The position numbers were made by a program, and so were the translations under genes. Source: Candidatus Cloacimonadota bacterium (GTDB lineage: Bacteria > Cloacimonadota > Cloacimonadia > JGIOTU-2). Taken from it: a stretch of DNA of 54,442 nucleotides. The DNA is taken from positions 1 to 54,442 of the forward strand of contig JAFGDR010000059.1 of the NCBI GenBank assembly GCA_016932035.1, in the 5' to 3' direction. Position 1 is the first letter of the stretch; each line of letters starts with the position of its first letter. Of this stretch, positions 18,140 through 27,814 are shown in pieces. The notes beneath the pieces were generated by a model. The model saw nothing but the letters and a program-made list of their open reading frames with translations. It had not been told where the DNA came from and did not search any database.

Positions 18140-20573
18140 ATTTTAAGGTTTCTACAGTATTTATTCGAGCTGTTTTTAAACAACGTAATGAAACAATGAT
18201 TGTTGATATTCCAAGTACGATCATACTTGAGATGACAAAGGGAACTGGATTTATCGAAATTCTATATGCAAAGTCCTGGAGCCATAAAGTAATGATTTTC
18301 CAGCTTAGAGGGACAGCTATGATAACGGACAAAAGTATAAGCTTGATGTAACGGAATGAAAAAAGACTCACAATCTCAGACAATTTACTCCCAAGCACCT
18401 TCCTAATGCCAATTTCTCTGGTTTTTTGTATAATGAAGAATGAAACAAGCCCGAACAATCCTATTGCAGCTATGACCATTCCGAGTATCGCAACGAGTCC
18501 CACTACAAATCCAACCTGCGATTCATGTTTATAAAGTCTGTTGAAATCCTCATCAAGGAACGAAAAAGAGAATGGAGTATCCGGGAAAAGGGTATTATAA
18601 GCATCCGTTATATTCTTTATTGTTTTGGGCAGATTTCCCTGCATAACTGAAAGAGTAAGTGTTGAATACAGCGAGTTTTCGACATCCATGACAAGTGGTT
18701 GAACTTCTTGCTGCATACCTTTATAATGGAAATCAGATACAATTCCTGTAATTGGTTTTGTCAAGCCATGATAATGAGCATTTAACTCAACACCAAGTGC
18801 TTCATCAGGATGGGTAAAACCTAGCAGCTTTATGCCAGTTTCGTTTATGATGTAACCATTTACAACGTCTGGTTCGAAGTCATGTCCGGCAATTAGATCT
18901 AGTTTATACTCATTGATAAAATCTGTATCAGATGTAAGAACCTGGAAGAAATTGGATTCTGCATTAGGAATATCAATCCTTTTCATATAATAGCCGCCAG
19001 ACATACTTCCGGGAACTCCAGATGAAACAGTTGCTCCAACTATTTCAGGATATTTTGTGAAAGCTGATTTGATGTTTTCGTAGTCTGTACGTAATCTTCC
19101 AAGATGAGTTTTAAAAGGAATCACTATCTTCTGCTCTTTATCAAACCCAAGATTGCTCCCGCGCATATATTCTAACTGTTTATAAATATACATTGAGAAT
19201 GTTAAAAAAGATAGAATGACAGTAAATTGTGTCACGACTAAGATTTTTTGAGTAACTGAACCATGCCCTTTTGATGAAAGCTTTCCTTTGAGGATATTGA
19301 AGGATTTGTCTTTTGTGAGAACAATGGCATTGTAACTACCGGAAAGCAGTACAATAAGTAACAATAGACCTATTGTGGCTAGAATCACTGTACTATTGAT
19401 AAGTGTTGATATGGTGAGGAGATGACCTGTGAGTTGATTAAACACAGGTAGTAGTATTTCCAGTAGTATCAGAGCTATGATAAATGAAAGTATTGCATAG
19501 ATCGCTGCATGGAGGAAACACTGAGAAATAAGATGCCATCGGTTTGCACCAACCACCTTTCGTATTCCCATCTGCTTGATGCTCTTCATGCCAAGAGCAG
19601 CAGAAATATTGATAAAGTTAAGACAACCGATCAGAAGAACAACAAAGGCTATAAAAGAATAGATTTTTATGTAATACCAATTACCTGCTGGAACAATTTT
19701 ATATCGTACATTTTGATCCATGTGGATGTTCTTGATCGGTTGCAGATAATAGTAATTGCTTATCCATTCGCGTCCAGTGATCTGTTTGTACACCTCATGA
19801 TTCGTTGTTGCTAGTTCTTTTAGATGCGGTTCTAGATCACGAATATCAGCATTGGGTACAATTTTAACATAAGTATATTTTCTGTGGGCATCACCCCAGT
19901 ATTCATCGATCCAGGGTAGGTGAGTTCGGAGAGAATTCATACTTAGTAGCATTGTTATTGGCACATGTGTGTTGGAAGGTGTGTCCTTTACTACAGCAGT
20001 AATTGTAAAATCATCTCTCGCAACTGGGCAGTAGTAGTCATAATCAATCTCAATGTTCAGCGTTTTTCCTGTGCAGTTTTGATTTCCAAAGTATTTTTCT
20101 GCCATTGATTCCGTAATGATGAGTGAAAATGGTTCATCGAGTGCAGTTTCTTTATTCCCTGCGAGGAATTCGAATTTGAGTATATCTTTGATCTCTGGAT
20201 CTGCAAAATAAATGTCTGTTTCGAAGAAACGGAGATCCTCTTTTTCAACCAAAACATTCTTATGATTTTCGAATGGACGGATCAAACGAGCTTGTTTTTC
20301 TATTAAAGGGGAAGATTCTGTTAGCGATGGTCCAACGGGTCCAGCGACAGAATTATTATAGAACTCACCAACATACGAATCACGATATGATTCAATCCTG
20401 AATATTCTTTCGAAGTCATCGTGGTAGGTGTCATAGTTTAATTCATGTTGCACATAACCAAATATGAGAACAGAACAAGCAATACCAAGACTCAAGCCAA
20501 GAATATTTATCAGAGCATATGCTTTATGTTTTCTGATATTTCTTAACGATAGGATAAGTAGATTTTTAAACAT
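18132..20573 (-). CDS. FtsX/MacB-type ABC permease (operon A), divergent first FtsX motif
   Basis: 813 residues from ATG 20573, giving the family-like start MFKNLLILSLRNIRKHK; a GTG at 20582 overlapping the previous TGA stop (GTGA) would add three residues. First segment with NILGLSLGIAC. The first FtsX motif near residue 332 is SIKQMGIRKVVGAN, so the acidic residue of R-E-[IV]-G is replaced by Gln and the Val/Ile by Met. The following turn is SGSYNAIVLTKDKSF instead of SYPAF-x-LSSFKP. The second FtsX block is ordinary (REIGIRKVLGS near 718). C-terminus RINTVETLKYE lacks the usual Asn-Pro. A specialised or partly degraded member of the bank. Confidence 0.94.
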   Translation of the reverse strand: MFKNLLILSLRNIRKHKAYALINILGLSLGIACSVLIFGYVQHELNYDTYHDDFERIFRIESYRDSYVGEFYNNSVAGPVGPSLTESSPLIEKQARLIRPFENHKNVLVEKEDLRFFETDIYFADPEIKDILKFEFLAGNKETALDEPFSLIITESMAEKYFGNQNCTGKTLNIEIDYDYYCPVARDDFTITAVVKDTPSNTHVPITMLLSMNSLRTHLPWIDEYWGDAHRKYTYVKIVPNADIRDLEPHLKELATTNHEVYKQITGREWISNYYYLQPIKNIHMDQNVRYKIVPAGNWYYIKIYSFIAFVVLLIGCLNFINISAALGMKSIKQMGIRKVVGANRWHLISQCFLHAAIYAILSFIIALILLEILLPVFNQLTGHLLTISTLINSTVILATIGLLLLIVLLSGSYNAIVLTKDKSFNILKGKLSSKGHGSVTQKILVVTQFTVILSFLTFSMYIYKQLEYMRGSNLGFDKEQKIVIPFKTHLGRLRTDYENIKSAFTKYPEIVGATVSSGVPGSMSGGYYMKRIDIPNAESNFFQVLTSDTDFINEYKLDLIAGHDFEPDVVNGYIINETGIKLLGFTHPDEALGVELNAHYHGLTKPITGIVSDFHYKGMQQEVQPLVMDVENSLYSTLTLSVMQGNLPKTIKNITDAYNTLFPDTPFSFSFLDEDFNRLYKHESQVGFVVGLVAILGMVIAAIGLFGLVSFFIIQKTREIGIRKVLGSKLSEIVSLFSFRYIKLILLSVIIAVPLSWKIITLWLQDFAYRISINPVPFVISSMIVLGISTIIVSLRCLKTARINTVETLKYE

Positions 20574-20578
20574 ATCTA

Positions 20579-23014
20579 TCACTCATATTTTATTACTTCA
20601 GCTGGATTCGTATGTGCAGCCCGGATTGTGTAAAAGCTGATCGTAAGTAATGCAACTGCAATTGCAGACACTCCTGCCAGAATAAATAAACCAATGTTTA
20701 TCGGAGCCCTATATGCAAAGCCCTGAAGCCATTTACTCATAGCAAAATAAGCAACAGGCCAAGCAATAACATTAGCGATAAGTGTCCATTGTGTAAGTTC
20801 GCGGGAGAGCTTGAGCGTGATATTACCGACAGTAGCGCCGAGTACTTTCCTGATACCTACTTCTTTTCTGCGCTGTTCTGCAATAAAGGTCGAGAGACCA
20901 AAAAGACCAAGGCATGCGATCAAAACCGCGATAAAGGTAACATAGATAATCGTTTTACTCTGGCGTTGTTCTCTGATATATTGTTGTGCAATGCGGTCAT
21001 CAAGGAAATGATAAGTGAACGGACGGTTTGGAGAAAGTGAGCCCCACTCCTTTTCTATTGCACTGATTGTTTTGGACATATTTTCGGGTCGTACTTTTAC
21101 TACGAGCTCATTCATTTCAGATCCACCCAAATGGATAAGTACCGGCCGTATCATATCATGAAGTGATTCGAAGTGATAATTATTGATCACTCCAATTATT
21201 TTGTAGGTTAAATCTACCATTGTATTTTCATCGAGACCCGCATTTGGATCTTCCACTGTCGACCAATATACTTCCTTACCGATCGGCTGATCATAACCAA
21301 GCTGTGTTACAAGCGCTTGATTAACGATAAATGCTTCGTCGTCAGTCTGCATGTCTTCAGAAAAATTCCGTCCTTCAACAAATTCAATTCCAAGAGTATT
21401 GAAGTAATCATAGTCAACTTCTTCATACTTCATGATCATCGGTTGTTGGTCTTCCAAGCCCTCAAAACTGAATAGGTATTCCATATCTCCAGTGTCCCCG
21501 GGATAATTTGATGAAAGACTGGCGGACTGAACACCTTCAATGGCAAGCACATTTGCCTTGAATACATCCATATTTGAGCGGATATCACTTCCCCTGAGTG
21601 GAACGATAAGTATGTGATCTTTATTGAAACCAAGAGGTTTGTTCTTCATATATGATATCTGGTGAAGCATCGTAAAGGTGCAGATGATCAAAGCAATTGA
21701 GATCACGAACTGGAACACAACCAGAACATCTCGGAAAATTCTATTTCCTGATCCTGCTTTAAGTGTGCCTTTAAGAACTTTAACCGGCTTAAAGGACGAA
21801 AGGAAAAATGCTGGATAGATACCAGCGACACATCCGACAACAAGACTTATTCCGAGCAGACCAAATGATATTTGCCAATTTTTGACGATGCTATAAGTTA
21901 ATTTCACATTTATCAACGTATTGAAAACAGGAAGGAGAAACTCAATCAGTACAAGGGCAATGATCAAACCCAATAAACTCATGAAGATGGATTCGCCAAG
22001 AAACTGTCTGATCAATCTCGAGCGCTCTGCACCAATCACTTTTCTCATACCCACTTCTCGTGCGCGGGATGCTGAACGGGCTGTGGAAAGGTTCATAAAA
22101 TTAATGCATGCAATTAAGAGGATGAACAGCGCTACGGCTGAGTATATGTAAATGAATGCAGTATCTCCGCTGTTATCATCATCAAAAGTGAAGTGTGAGT
22201 GTAAATGGATATCCTTAAGCGGTTGAAGAAGGAGCTCGGCTTTCATTCCATATTGAATTGCGATGGGGTGACTTTCTGCTTTCTCTTTAATGATCTCTCT
22301 GAATTTTGGAGCTATATCATCCGGCGTGATGCCGTCTTGTAATTCGACATAGGTTGTGTAAGAATTCATTAGCCAGATATTCATCATCTCCTCACCCCTG
22401 AGTTTATACATTGTTGAAAATGAAGCGAGCATTTCAAAAGACAGGTGTGAATTAGAGGACATTTCTTCTACAACTCCTGTTACGGTGTATTCGTTACTAT
22501 TATTGAATGTAAAAACCTTTCCTATTGGGTTTTCATCGCCGAAATATTTTTTTGCAGTCTCCTCAGTGATAATGACTGAAAACGGATTTTCAAAGCAGGT
22601 TTCCGGATCACCTTTCAGGAATTTGATCGTAAATATATCGAAGAGTTCAGGATCAGCGTAATAGAGACCAGTCTGCTCATAGAGTTTGTTATCGTAGGTT
22701 ATGATTGGGTGATTTTCCTGTGACATACGAGCTGCGTGTTTGATGTCTGGATATTCTTCATTAAGATAAGGTGCGAGTGGTGCCATTGTAATCGGACCAG
22801 ATATTTTATTTCCCATTGCTTCGAGATCCATGGTTACGCGATAGATATTCTCATAATTTTCATTGAATCTATCATACGTAAGTTCATTCACTACATACAT
22901 AAGGATCATCGAACTGATCGCAAGTCCGAGAGCAAGTCCGGTGATGTTTATAAATGAGAAAATCTTACTTCTTTTAAGATTTCTTATTGCTACAATAAAA
23001 TAATTCTTTAACAT
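20579..23014 (-). CDS. FtsX/MacB-type ABC permease (operon A)
   Basis: 811 residues, MLKNYFIVAIRNLKRSK, with an AAGGAG site overlapping the previous stop (11-nt gap). First segment with NITGLALGLAIS. First FtsX block with RAREVGMRKVIGAE near residue 317, then GIYPAFFLSSFKPVKVLKG, one of the most consensus-like copies. Fifth segment in QFVISIALIICTFTM. Periplasmic domain 2 has VEGRNFSEDM, IGVINNYHF and HFLDDRI motifs. Second FtsX block with KEVGIRKVLGAT near 716. C-terminus NPAEVIKYE, with a TGA stop. Confidence 0.96.
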   Translation of the reverse strand: MLKNYFIVAIRNLKRSKIFSFINITGLALGLAISSMILMYVVNELTYDRFNENYENIYRVTMDLEAMGNKISGPITMAPLAPYLNEEYPDIKHAARMSQENHPIITYDNKLYEQTGLYYADPELFDIFTIKFLKGDPETCFENPFSVIITEETAKKYFGDENPIGKVFTFNNSNEYTVTGVVEEMSSNSHLSFEMLASFSTMYKLRGEEMMNIWLMNSYTTYVELQDGITPDDIAPKFREIIKEKAESHPIAIQYGMKAELLLQPLKDIHLHSHFTFDDDNSGDTAFIYIYSAVALFILLIACINFMNLSTARSASRAREVGMRKVIGAERSRLIRQFLGESIFMSLLGLIIALVLIEFLLPVFNTLINVKLTYSIVKNWQISFGLLGISLVVGCVAGIYPAFFLSSFKPVKVLKGTLKAGSGNRIFRDVLVVFQFVISIALIICTFTMLHQISYMKNKPLGFNKDHILIVPLRGSDIRSNMDVFKANVLAIEGVQSASLSSNYPGDTGDMEYLFSFEGLEDQQPMIMKYEEVDYDYFNTLGIEFVEGRNFSEDMQTDDEAFIVNQALVTQLGYDQPIGKEVYWSTVEDPNAGLDENTMVDLTYKIIGVINNYHFESLHDMIRPVLIHLGGSEMNELVVKVRPENMSKTISAIEKEWGSLSPNRPFTYHFLDDRIAQQYIREQRQSKTIIYVTFIAVLIACLGLFGLSTFIAEQRRKEVGIRKVLGATVGNITLKLSRELTQWTLIANVIAWPVAYFAMSKWLQGFAYRAPINIGLFILAGVSAIAVALLTISFYTIRAAHTNPAEVIKYE

Positions 23015-23025
23015 AGTATTTCTCC

Positions 23026-25413
23026 TTATTCGTATTTTAATGTTTCGACCGGATTAGACCGGATGACAGTTATCATTCTTAAAGAAATTGTAAAAATTGA
23101 AATGATGAGCGCGGCAATGCCGGCAAGAAGAAAGGGTATGATTGAAAATGGTGCTTTATACGCAAAACCACTCAACCATTCGCGCATCAATAAAAATGCT
23201 GCTGGCCAGGCTATGATGTTTGCAAAGACCACCCATTGAGAAAATTCTTTTGAGAGAAGATATATTATTTGGGGAACGGTTGAACCAAGCACCTTTCGGA
23301 TTGCAAGTTCCTTTTGGCGAACTTCTATGGCATATGATGCAAGCCCGAAAAGTCCCAGGCAGGCTATAATAATTGCTAGTCCAGCAAAAACTGCGATACC
23401 AAATGCAAAACCTCTATCTTCATTAAACTGGAAGGAAAAGATCTCATCGAATGGGAAACTCCTAAATTCTCGATCCGGATAGAGTTCTGTGTATATTTCT
23501 TCAATATTTTCAATTGTTGTTTCGGTATCAGTGTTTTCAAGACGAATGAATGCAAGTCCTGCAGCTGCAGGATTTAGCATGAGGAGCATTGGTTCAACAG
23601 GACGATTTGCAAGACCAAAGTGTATATCTTTAAAGACACCAATCACTTGGAATGGCTCATCAATCATGCTTGCTCCACGATTAATGATCTTTTTGCCCTC
23701 CAGATCCTTCCAGCCGGACATTCTATAGGCTGTTTCATTGATTAATACGGCTAATGTGTCAGACGCAAAATCACGAGAGAAATTTCTTCCCCTTACAATG
23801 CTAATTTCCAAAGACGGTATAAAGTCATGATCGATCCAGAAATGCTCAAACATATTACTTTCACCTTCTTTACGGTAATCGAAACACACTTCAGTGGTCG
23901 GTAGTGTTCTGCCTGGTGCGAGTGATGCCCGGCCAAATGAGATGATTCCAGGTATTTGTACCGCTCGATCTTTAAAAATATCACTATCCAAACTCAAATT
24001 CTGATCTCCTGCAGGTATTATTATAACATGATCACGATTATATCCAAAATCGCGATGCTCCAAAAATCGTATCTGTTGAAGGACGATTAAAACTCCTGCA
24101 ATAAGACCTATTGAGATGCTGAACTGTCCGATAATAAGTATTTTTCTTAGACCCAGACCCGTTCTTGTTTTGTTTAACTTTGCTTTAAGAACTTTTGCCG
24201 GTTTGAAGGATGAAAGAATGACCGCAGGGTAGAACCCGGAAGCTAGTCCTAAAACGATAGCAAGGGTTATAAAGAGTAACAGTGTTAAGGGGTGTTGGAG
24301 GAAATTAAGTGAAAGGGTTTTGTTCAGGAATGTTTGTAAATATGGGAGACTGATCTCAGCGGCACAGACTGCAATGATCATTGCGAGTACTGTGAGTATT
24401 ATGGATTCAAGGATGAATTGTGTTCCTAATTGTCTTCTGTTTGCCCCGACTACTTTTCTCATTCCCACTTCTCGAGCTCGTTTTACCGATCGGGCAATAG
24501 AAAGATTAACGAAATTAATTGAAGCAACGAATATAACAAGAATTGCGATTAGAATAAGTGCATATACAGCTGATCTGTTATTCTTATTCATGTTAAATGC
24601 ATCGTAGCGGATATCCTGGGAACCCAGGTGCATATCGAGAATCGGTTGTAACTGAGGAGTAAATACTTCAGAGAATCCTCCTTCCCGAGATGATGCGACA
24701 ATTTTTGGTTCTACTTCTTTTGGATCGACTCCTTCATGAAGAAGTACATAGCCAGTTAGAGAAAGGTTTTCCCAGCTATCCCACCACGCGAGATTTCGAT
24801 TAATGTCCATAAATTGAACTACGTCGAACTGCATATGAGAAGTAGTTGGAGGAGTCTCAATAATTCCAGCTACGTAAGCATGTTCATTCGAGCGGATATT
24901 TATTGGTTTCCCAACAGGATTTTCATCTGGAAAGATTGCATCAACAACATCTTGTGAAATATATATTCCGTTCGGATCTTCAAATGGATTCTCCTTCTCT
25001 CCTTCAAGTATCTCAAAATCAAATACTTTAAAAAATCCAGGACCAGTTACTATTCCGCGCCTGAAGATTGCCAGAGAGTCAGATGCGGGATCAATTGTTC
25101 CGGGCTGTAATCTGAAAAATGCAGGACTAATACGAGTAGAAGCTTCAATTTCTGGAATATCTTGGCCAAACTTCAACAACATTGGTCCTGAAGTAACTGC
25201 AGAAACCCAATCGCGAGTATTATCAAAAGAGACGACTCTATATATCCTGTCAGCGTTTGTATGATATCGATCAAAGGAAAGGTCATCCACAACATACAAA
25301 CCTATTATTATACATACATAAATGCCAAGTGCTAAACCGAAAATATTGATAAATGAGAAGATCTTACTTCTCTTAATATTTCTAAAAGTTACCAGAAGAT
25401 AATTTTTTAGCAT
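23026..25413 (-). CDS. FtsX/MacB-type ABC permease (operon A)
   Basis: 795 residues, MLKNYLLVTFRNIKRSK; an AAGGA site follows the upstream stop directly (9-nt gap). First segment with NIFGLALGIYVCI. First FtsX block with RAREVGMRKVVGANR near residue 313, GFYPAVILSSFKPAKVLKA turn, fifth segment in QFSISIGLIAGVLIVL. The second coupling motif is KELAIRKVLGST near 700, with Ala replacing the Gly of EIGIRK. Its periplasmic domain 2 ends in RSFPFDEIFSFQF instead of the usual FFLD motif; the permease at 32588 has a similar variant (VETFDQQFSYQF), so these two may be a closer pair. C-terminus NPVETLKYE. Confidence 0.96.
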   Translation of the reverse strand: MLKNYLLVTFRNIKRSKIFSFINIFGLALGIYVCIIIGLYVVDDLSFDRYHTNADRIYRVVSFDNTRDWVSAVTSGPMLLKFGQDIPEIEASTRISPAFFRLQPGTIDPASDSLAIFRRGIVTGPGFFKVFDFEILEGEKENPFEDPNGIYISQDVVDAIFPDENPVGKPINIRSNEHAYVAGIIETPPTTSHMQFDVVQFMDINRNLAWWDSWENLSLTGYVLLHEGVDPKEVEPKIVASSREGGFSEVFTPQLQPILDMHLGSQDIRYDAFNMNKNNRSAVYALILIAILVIFVASINFVNLSIARSVKRAREVGMRKVVGANRRQLGTQFILESIILTVLAMIIAVCAAEISLPYLQTFLNKTLSLNFLQHPLTLLLFITLAIVLGLASGFYPAVILSSFKPAKVLKAKLNKTRTGLGLRKILIIGQFSISIGLIAGVLIVLQQIRFLEHRDFGYNRDHVIIIPAGDQNLSLDSDIFKDRAVQIPGIISFGRASLAPGRTLPTTEVCFDYRKEGESNMFEHFWIDHDFIPSLEISIVRGRNFSRDFASDTLAVLINETAYRMSGWKDLEGKKIINRGASMIDEPFQVIGVFKDIHFGLANRPVEPMLLMLNPAAAGLAFIRLENTDTETTIENIEEIYTELYPDREFRSFPFDEIFSFQFNEDRGFAFGIAVFAGLAIIIACLGLFGLASYAIEVRQKELAIRKVLGSTVPQIIYLLSKEFSQWVVFANIIAWPAAFLLMREWLSGFAYKAPFSIIPFLLAGIAALIISIFTISLRMITVIRSNPVETLKYE

Positions 25414-25422
25414 AGAATTTCC

Positions 25423-27813
25423 TTATTCATAACTTAATATTTTAGCTGGATTCGTTGTTACAACCTTGTATGATTGGGAGGCGATCGCAAGAAAAGCAAT
25501 ACCAAAGGTCAGTACAAAAATCCCTATGTAGGTGAAAACACTGATCTGACTGATGAACATCATTCCTGTCTGCATGACTTTAGTCCATAGGAAATGGATC
25601 AAGATTACACCAAGAATATTTGCAATAGTAACCAGCACTAAGTAGTTTTTACTTATTGTCCAGAAGATGCTCTTTCTGGAAGCTCCTAGTACTTTGCGTA
25701 TACTCATCTCCTTTAAACGCATCTCAACGAGTATGGAAGTAAGTCCAAGAAGCCCGAGACACGAAAAGAAAATTGCTAACAATCCTAGAACGCTAAAGAA
25801 GTTACCAACCTTCACGACCATGCCGATCGTATCAGTAAAAAATGCATCAAGCGAAGTAATATTCATGGATTGGTCGGGGAATATCCCATTCCAAATCGAT
25901 TTTATTTCGGCAGTAAAATAAGCGAAATCAGTTCCTTCTCTATAACGAACAAGTAAGTAGTTCAAACTGTTTGTATCAAGATGAAGAGCGGTTGCAGGTA
26001 TTTCGAAACCAACGTCTCCTAAGATAAAATCATCTGATATGCCGATAACTGATCCTTCTTTCTCGCCGATCTTTATCAGTTGACCTAGAGGATCGACAAG
26101 ATTGAGTTTTTGAGCAGTCTTGGAGTTAATAATAAATGAATGTTCATCTCCATGACCAATCTGAAAACTTCTTCCTGCTTTCATATGGATTTCCATGAGT
26201 TCAGCGAAATTATAATCTACACCATAGGATTCTACAGAGACCTTAATTGGGTCGGTCTCTGCAGCTATCGCGGCAGCTTGTGGTGATTCCCACAAAACGG
26301 GAAGCTGTTCGGAGGCGGAAACGCCCAATACATCTGATCTTGACTGTATCTCATTCTCAAGGATTTCCCGTTGCGATTTATCGAGGTCTTTTATAAAAAT
26401 ACCAGCAACATTATTTCTGTTGTACCCATAATCAGCTGTTACCACTTTATTCAATTGATCCTTTGTAATTGTTGCTGAAGTGATCAAAAGCACAGCGAGG
26501 AAGAATTGTAATATGATAAGAATTTTATTTCCTTTTCTTCGATTTTTACCTTTTTGGATATGTCCTTTCAAAATCTTGAGAGGGGAAAAACCTGATTGAT
26601 AAATAGCTGGATAGAGTCCAGAGATAAATCCTACGACAAGTGAAGTATAGAAAAAATATTTAATGATAAAGGGATAATGCCAGATTGATGTTCCTGCGCT
26701 GTTCATAAGTTCCGGCATCGATTGTCCGATGAAGGATTTGAGTAAAATTGGATATCCTATCTCGAATATTACTAGAGATAATGGAAGTGCGATCAAAGAG
26801 ATCAGAATGGACTCACCAAGAAATTGGAGGATAAGCTGGAAGCGGGAAGCTCCGATGATCTTGCGAATACCGATCTCCTTCACGCGTTTTATATATCGAG
26901 CAACCGAAAGGTTAATAAAATTGATACTCACTACGAACAGCATGAGAGCAGAAATGATAAATAATATTATGATGCCCCTAAAAGAACTGCTTGAAATCCA
27001 TGACTGAATGTGTTCGGATTTCAGTCTGAAATCAACAAGGGGGAAAAGATACATAGTTGTTGGGGTATTCTCACCATCCGCATAGAGTTTCTGATGCACT
27101 TCCGTTAACTTATCGTTTACACGAGATAGTGAACTCGTGTTCTTCAATTGCACAAATGATGTAATCTGATGTTCGTTGAATGAATCAAGAGCAGGCAAGA
27201 ATTCATTAAGACTTGAATAAGATATAAGAGCATTATATCTGATCGCTGAAGTTCGTGGAGTGTCGTCTATGACACCAGTAATATTCATCAATGTATTGTT
27301 TACATAAAGTTCTTTACCTATTGGATTTTTCTCTCCAAAGAATCTCTCTGCATTATATCTTGAAAGGATTATCGAATTTGGTTTTGATAAAGCTGTTTCA
27401 GGATCACCTGCAATAAGTTTGAAAGAGAACATCTCGAAGAATTCAGGTTCTGTAAAGAGTATTTTGTCCTCAAAGAAAACATGATCATTGGACTTTATGG
27501 TCATTGGGGGAGCATTATAAATTCTGGTGACTTTTTCAATATCAGGGATCTCATTAATAAGAATATTCTTAAGAGGTGAAGGTGCATACGTAGCATGAAC
27601 TTCATTACTCTCTTTATCCTGAAATGTTTGAACAACAGCAAATATATTCTCAGCATTTTTGTGGAACTTGTCCGATTTTAGCTTTATTCCAGCAGATGTA
27701 GAGAAAATTCCGAAGATAACCATGCCAACTGCAAGACCAACCACGTTTATTGCAGTAAAAACACGGTGATGAAAAAGGTTTCTAAGAGCAGTTAAAAGGT
27801 AATTTTTAATCAT
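25423..27813 (-). CDS. FtsX/MacB-type ABC permease (operon A), divergent copy
   Basis: 796 residues from ATG 27813, giving MIKNYLLTALRNLFHHR. The frame stays open for 39 more codons upstream into the previous gene, but those are not family-like. The ATG is only 1 nt past the upstream TAA and has no clear ribosome-binding site, so translation is probably coupled. First segment with NVVGLAVGMVIF. First FtsX block with RVKEIGIRKIIGAS near residue 312, followed by a longer loop before GLYPAIYQSGFSPLKILKG. Second coupling motif LKEMSIRKVLGAS near 700, with Ser for Gly. Lacks the usual FFLD motif (has ITSLDAFF). C-terminus NPAKILSYE. Confidence 0.95.
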   Translation of the reverse strand: MIKNYLLTALRNLFHHRVFTAINVVGLAVGMVIFGIFSTSAGIKLKSDKFHKNAENIFAVVQTFQDKESNEVHATYAPSPLKNILINEIPDIEKVTRIYNAPPMTIKSNDHVFFEDKILFTEPEFFEMFSFKLIAGDPETALSKPNSIILSRYNAERFFGEKNPIGKELYVNNTLMNITGVIDDTPRTSAIRYNALISYSSLNEFLPALDSFNEHQITSFVQLKNTSSLSRVNDKLTEVHQKLYADGENTPTTMYLFPLVDFRLKSEHIQSWISSSSFRGIIILFIISALMLFVVSINFINLSVARYIKRVKEIGIRKIIGASRFQLILQFLGESILISLIALPLSLVIFEIGYPILLKSFIGQSMPELMNSAGTSIWHYPFIIKYFFYTSLVVGFISGLYPAIYQSGFSPLKILKGHIQKGKNRRKGNKILIILQFFLAVLLITSATITKDQLNKVVTADYGYNRNNVAGIFIKDLDKSQREILENEIQSRSDVLGVSASEQLPVLWESPQAAAIAAETDPIKVSVESYGVDYNFAELMEIHMKAGRSFQIGHGDEHSFIINSKTAQKLNLVDPLGQLIKIGEKEGSVIGISDDFILGDVGFEIPATALHLDTNSLNYLLVRYREGTDFAYFTAEIKSIWNGIFPDQSMNITSLDAFFTDTIGMVVKVGNFFSVLGLLAIFFSCLGLLGLTSILVEMRLKEMSIRKVLGASRKSIFWTISKNYLVLVTIANILGVILIHFLWTKVMQTGMMFISQISVFTYIGIFVLTFGIAFLAIASQSYKVVTTNPAKILSYE

Positions 27814-27814
27814 A

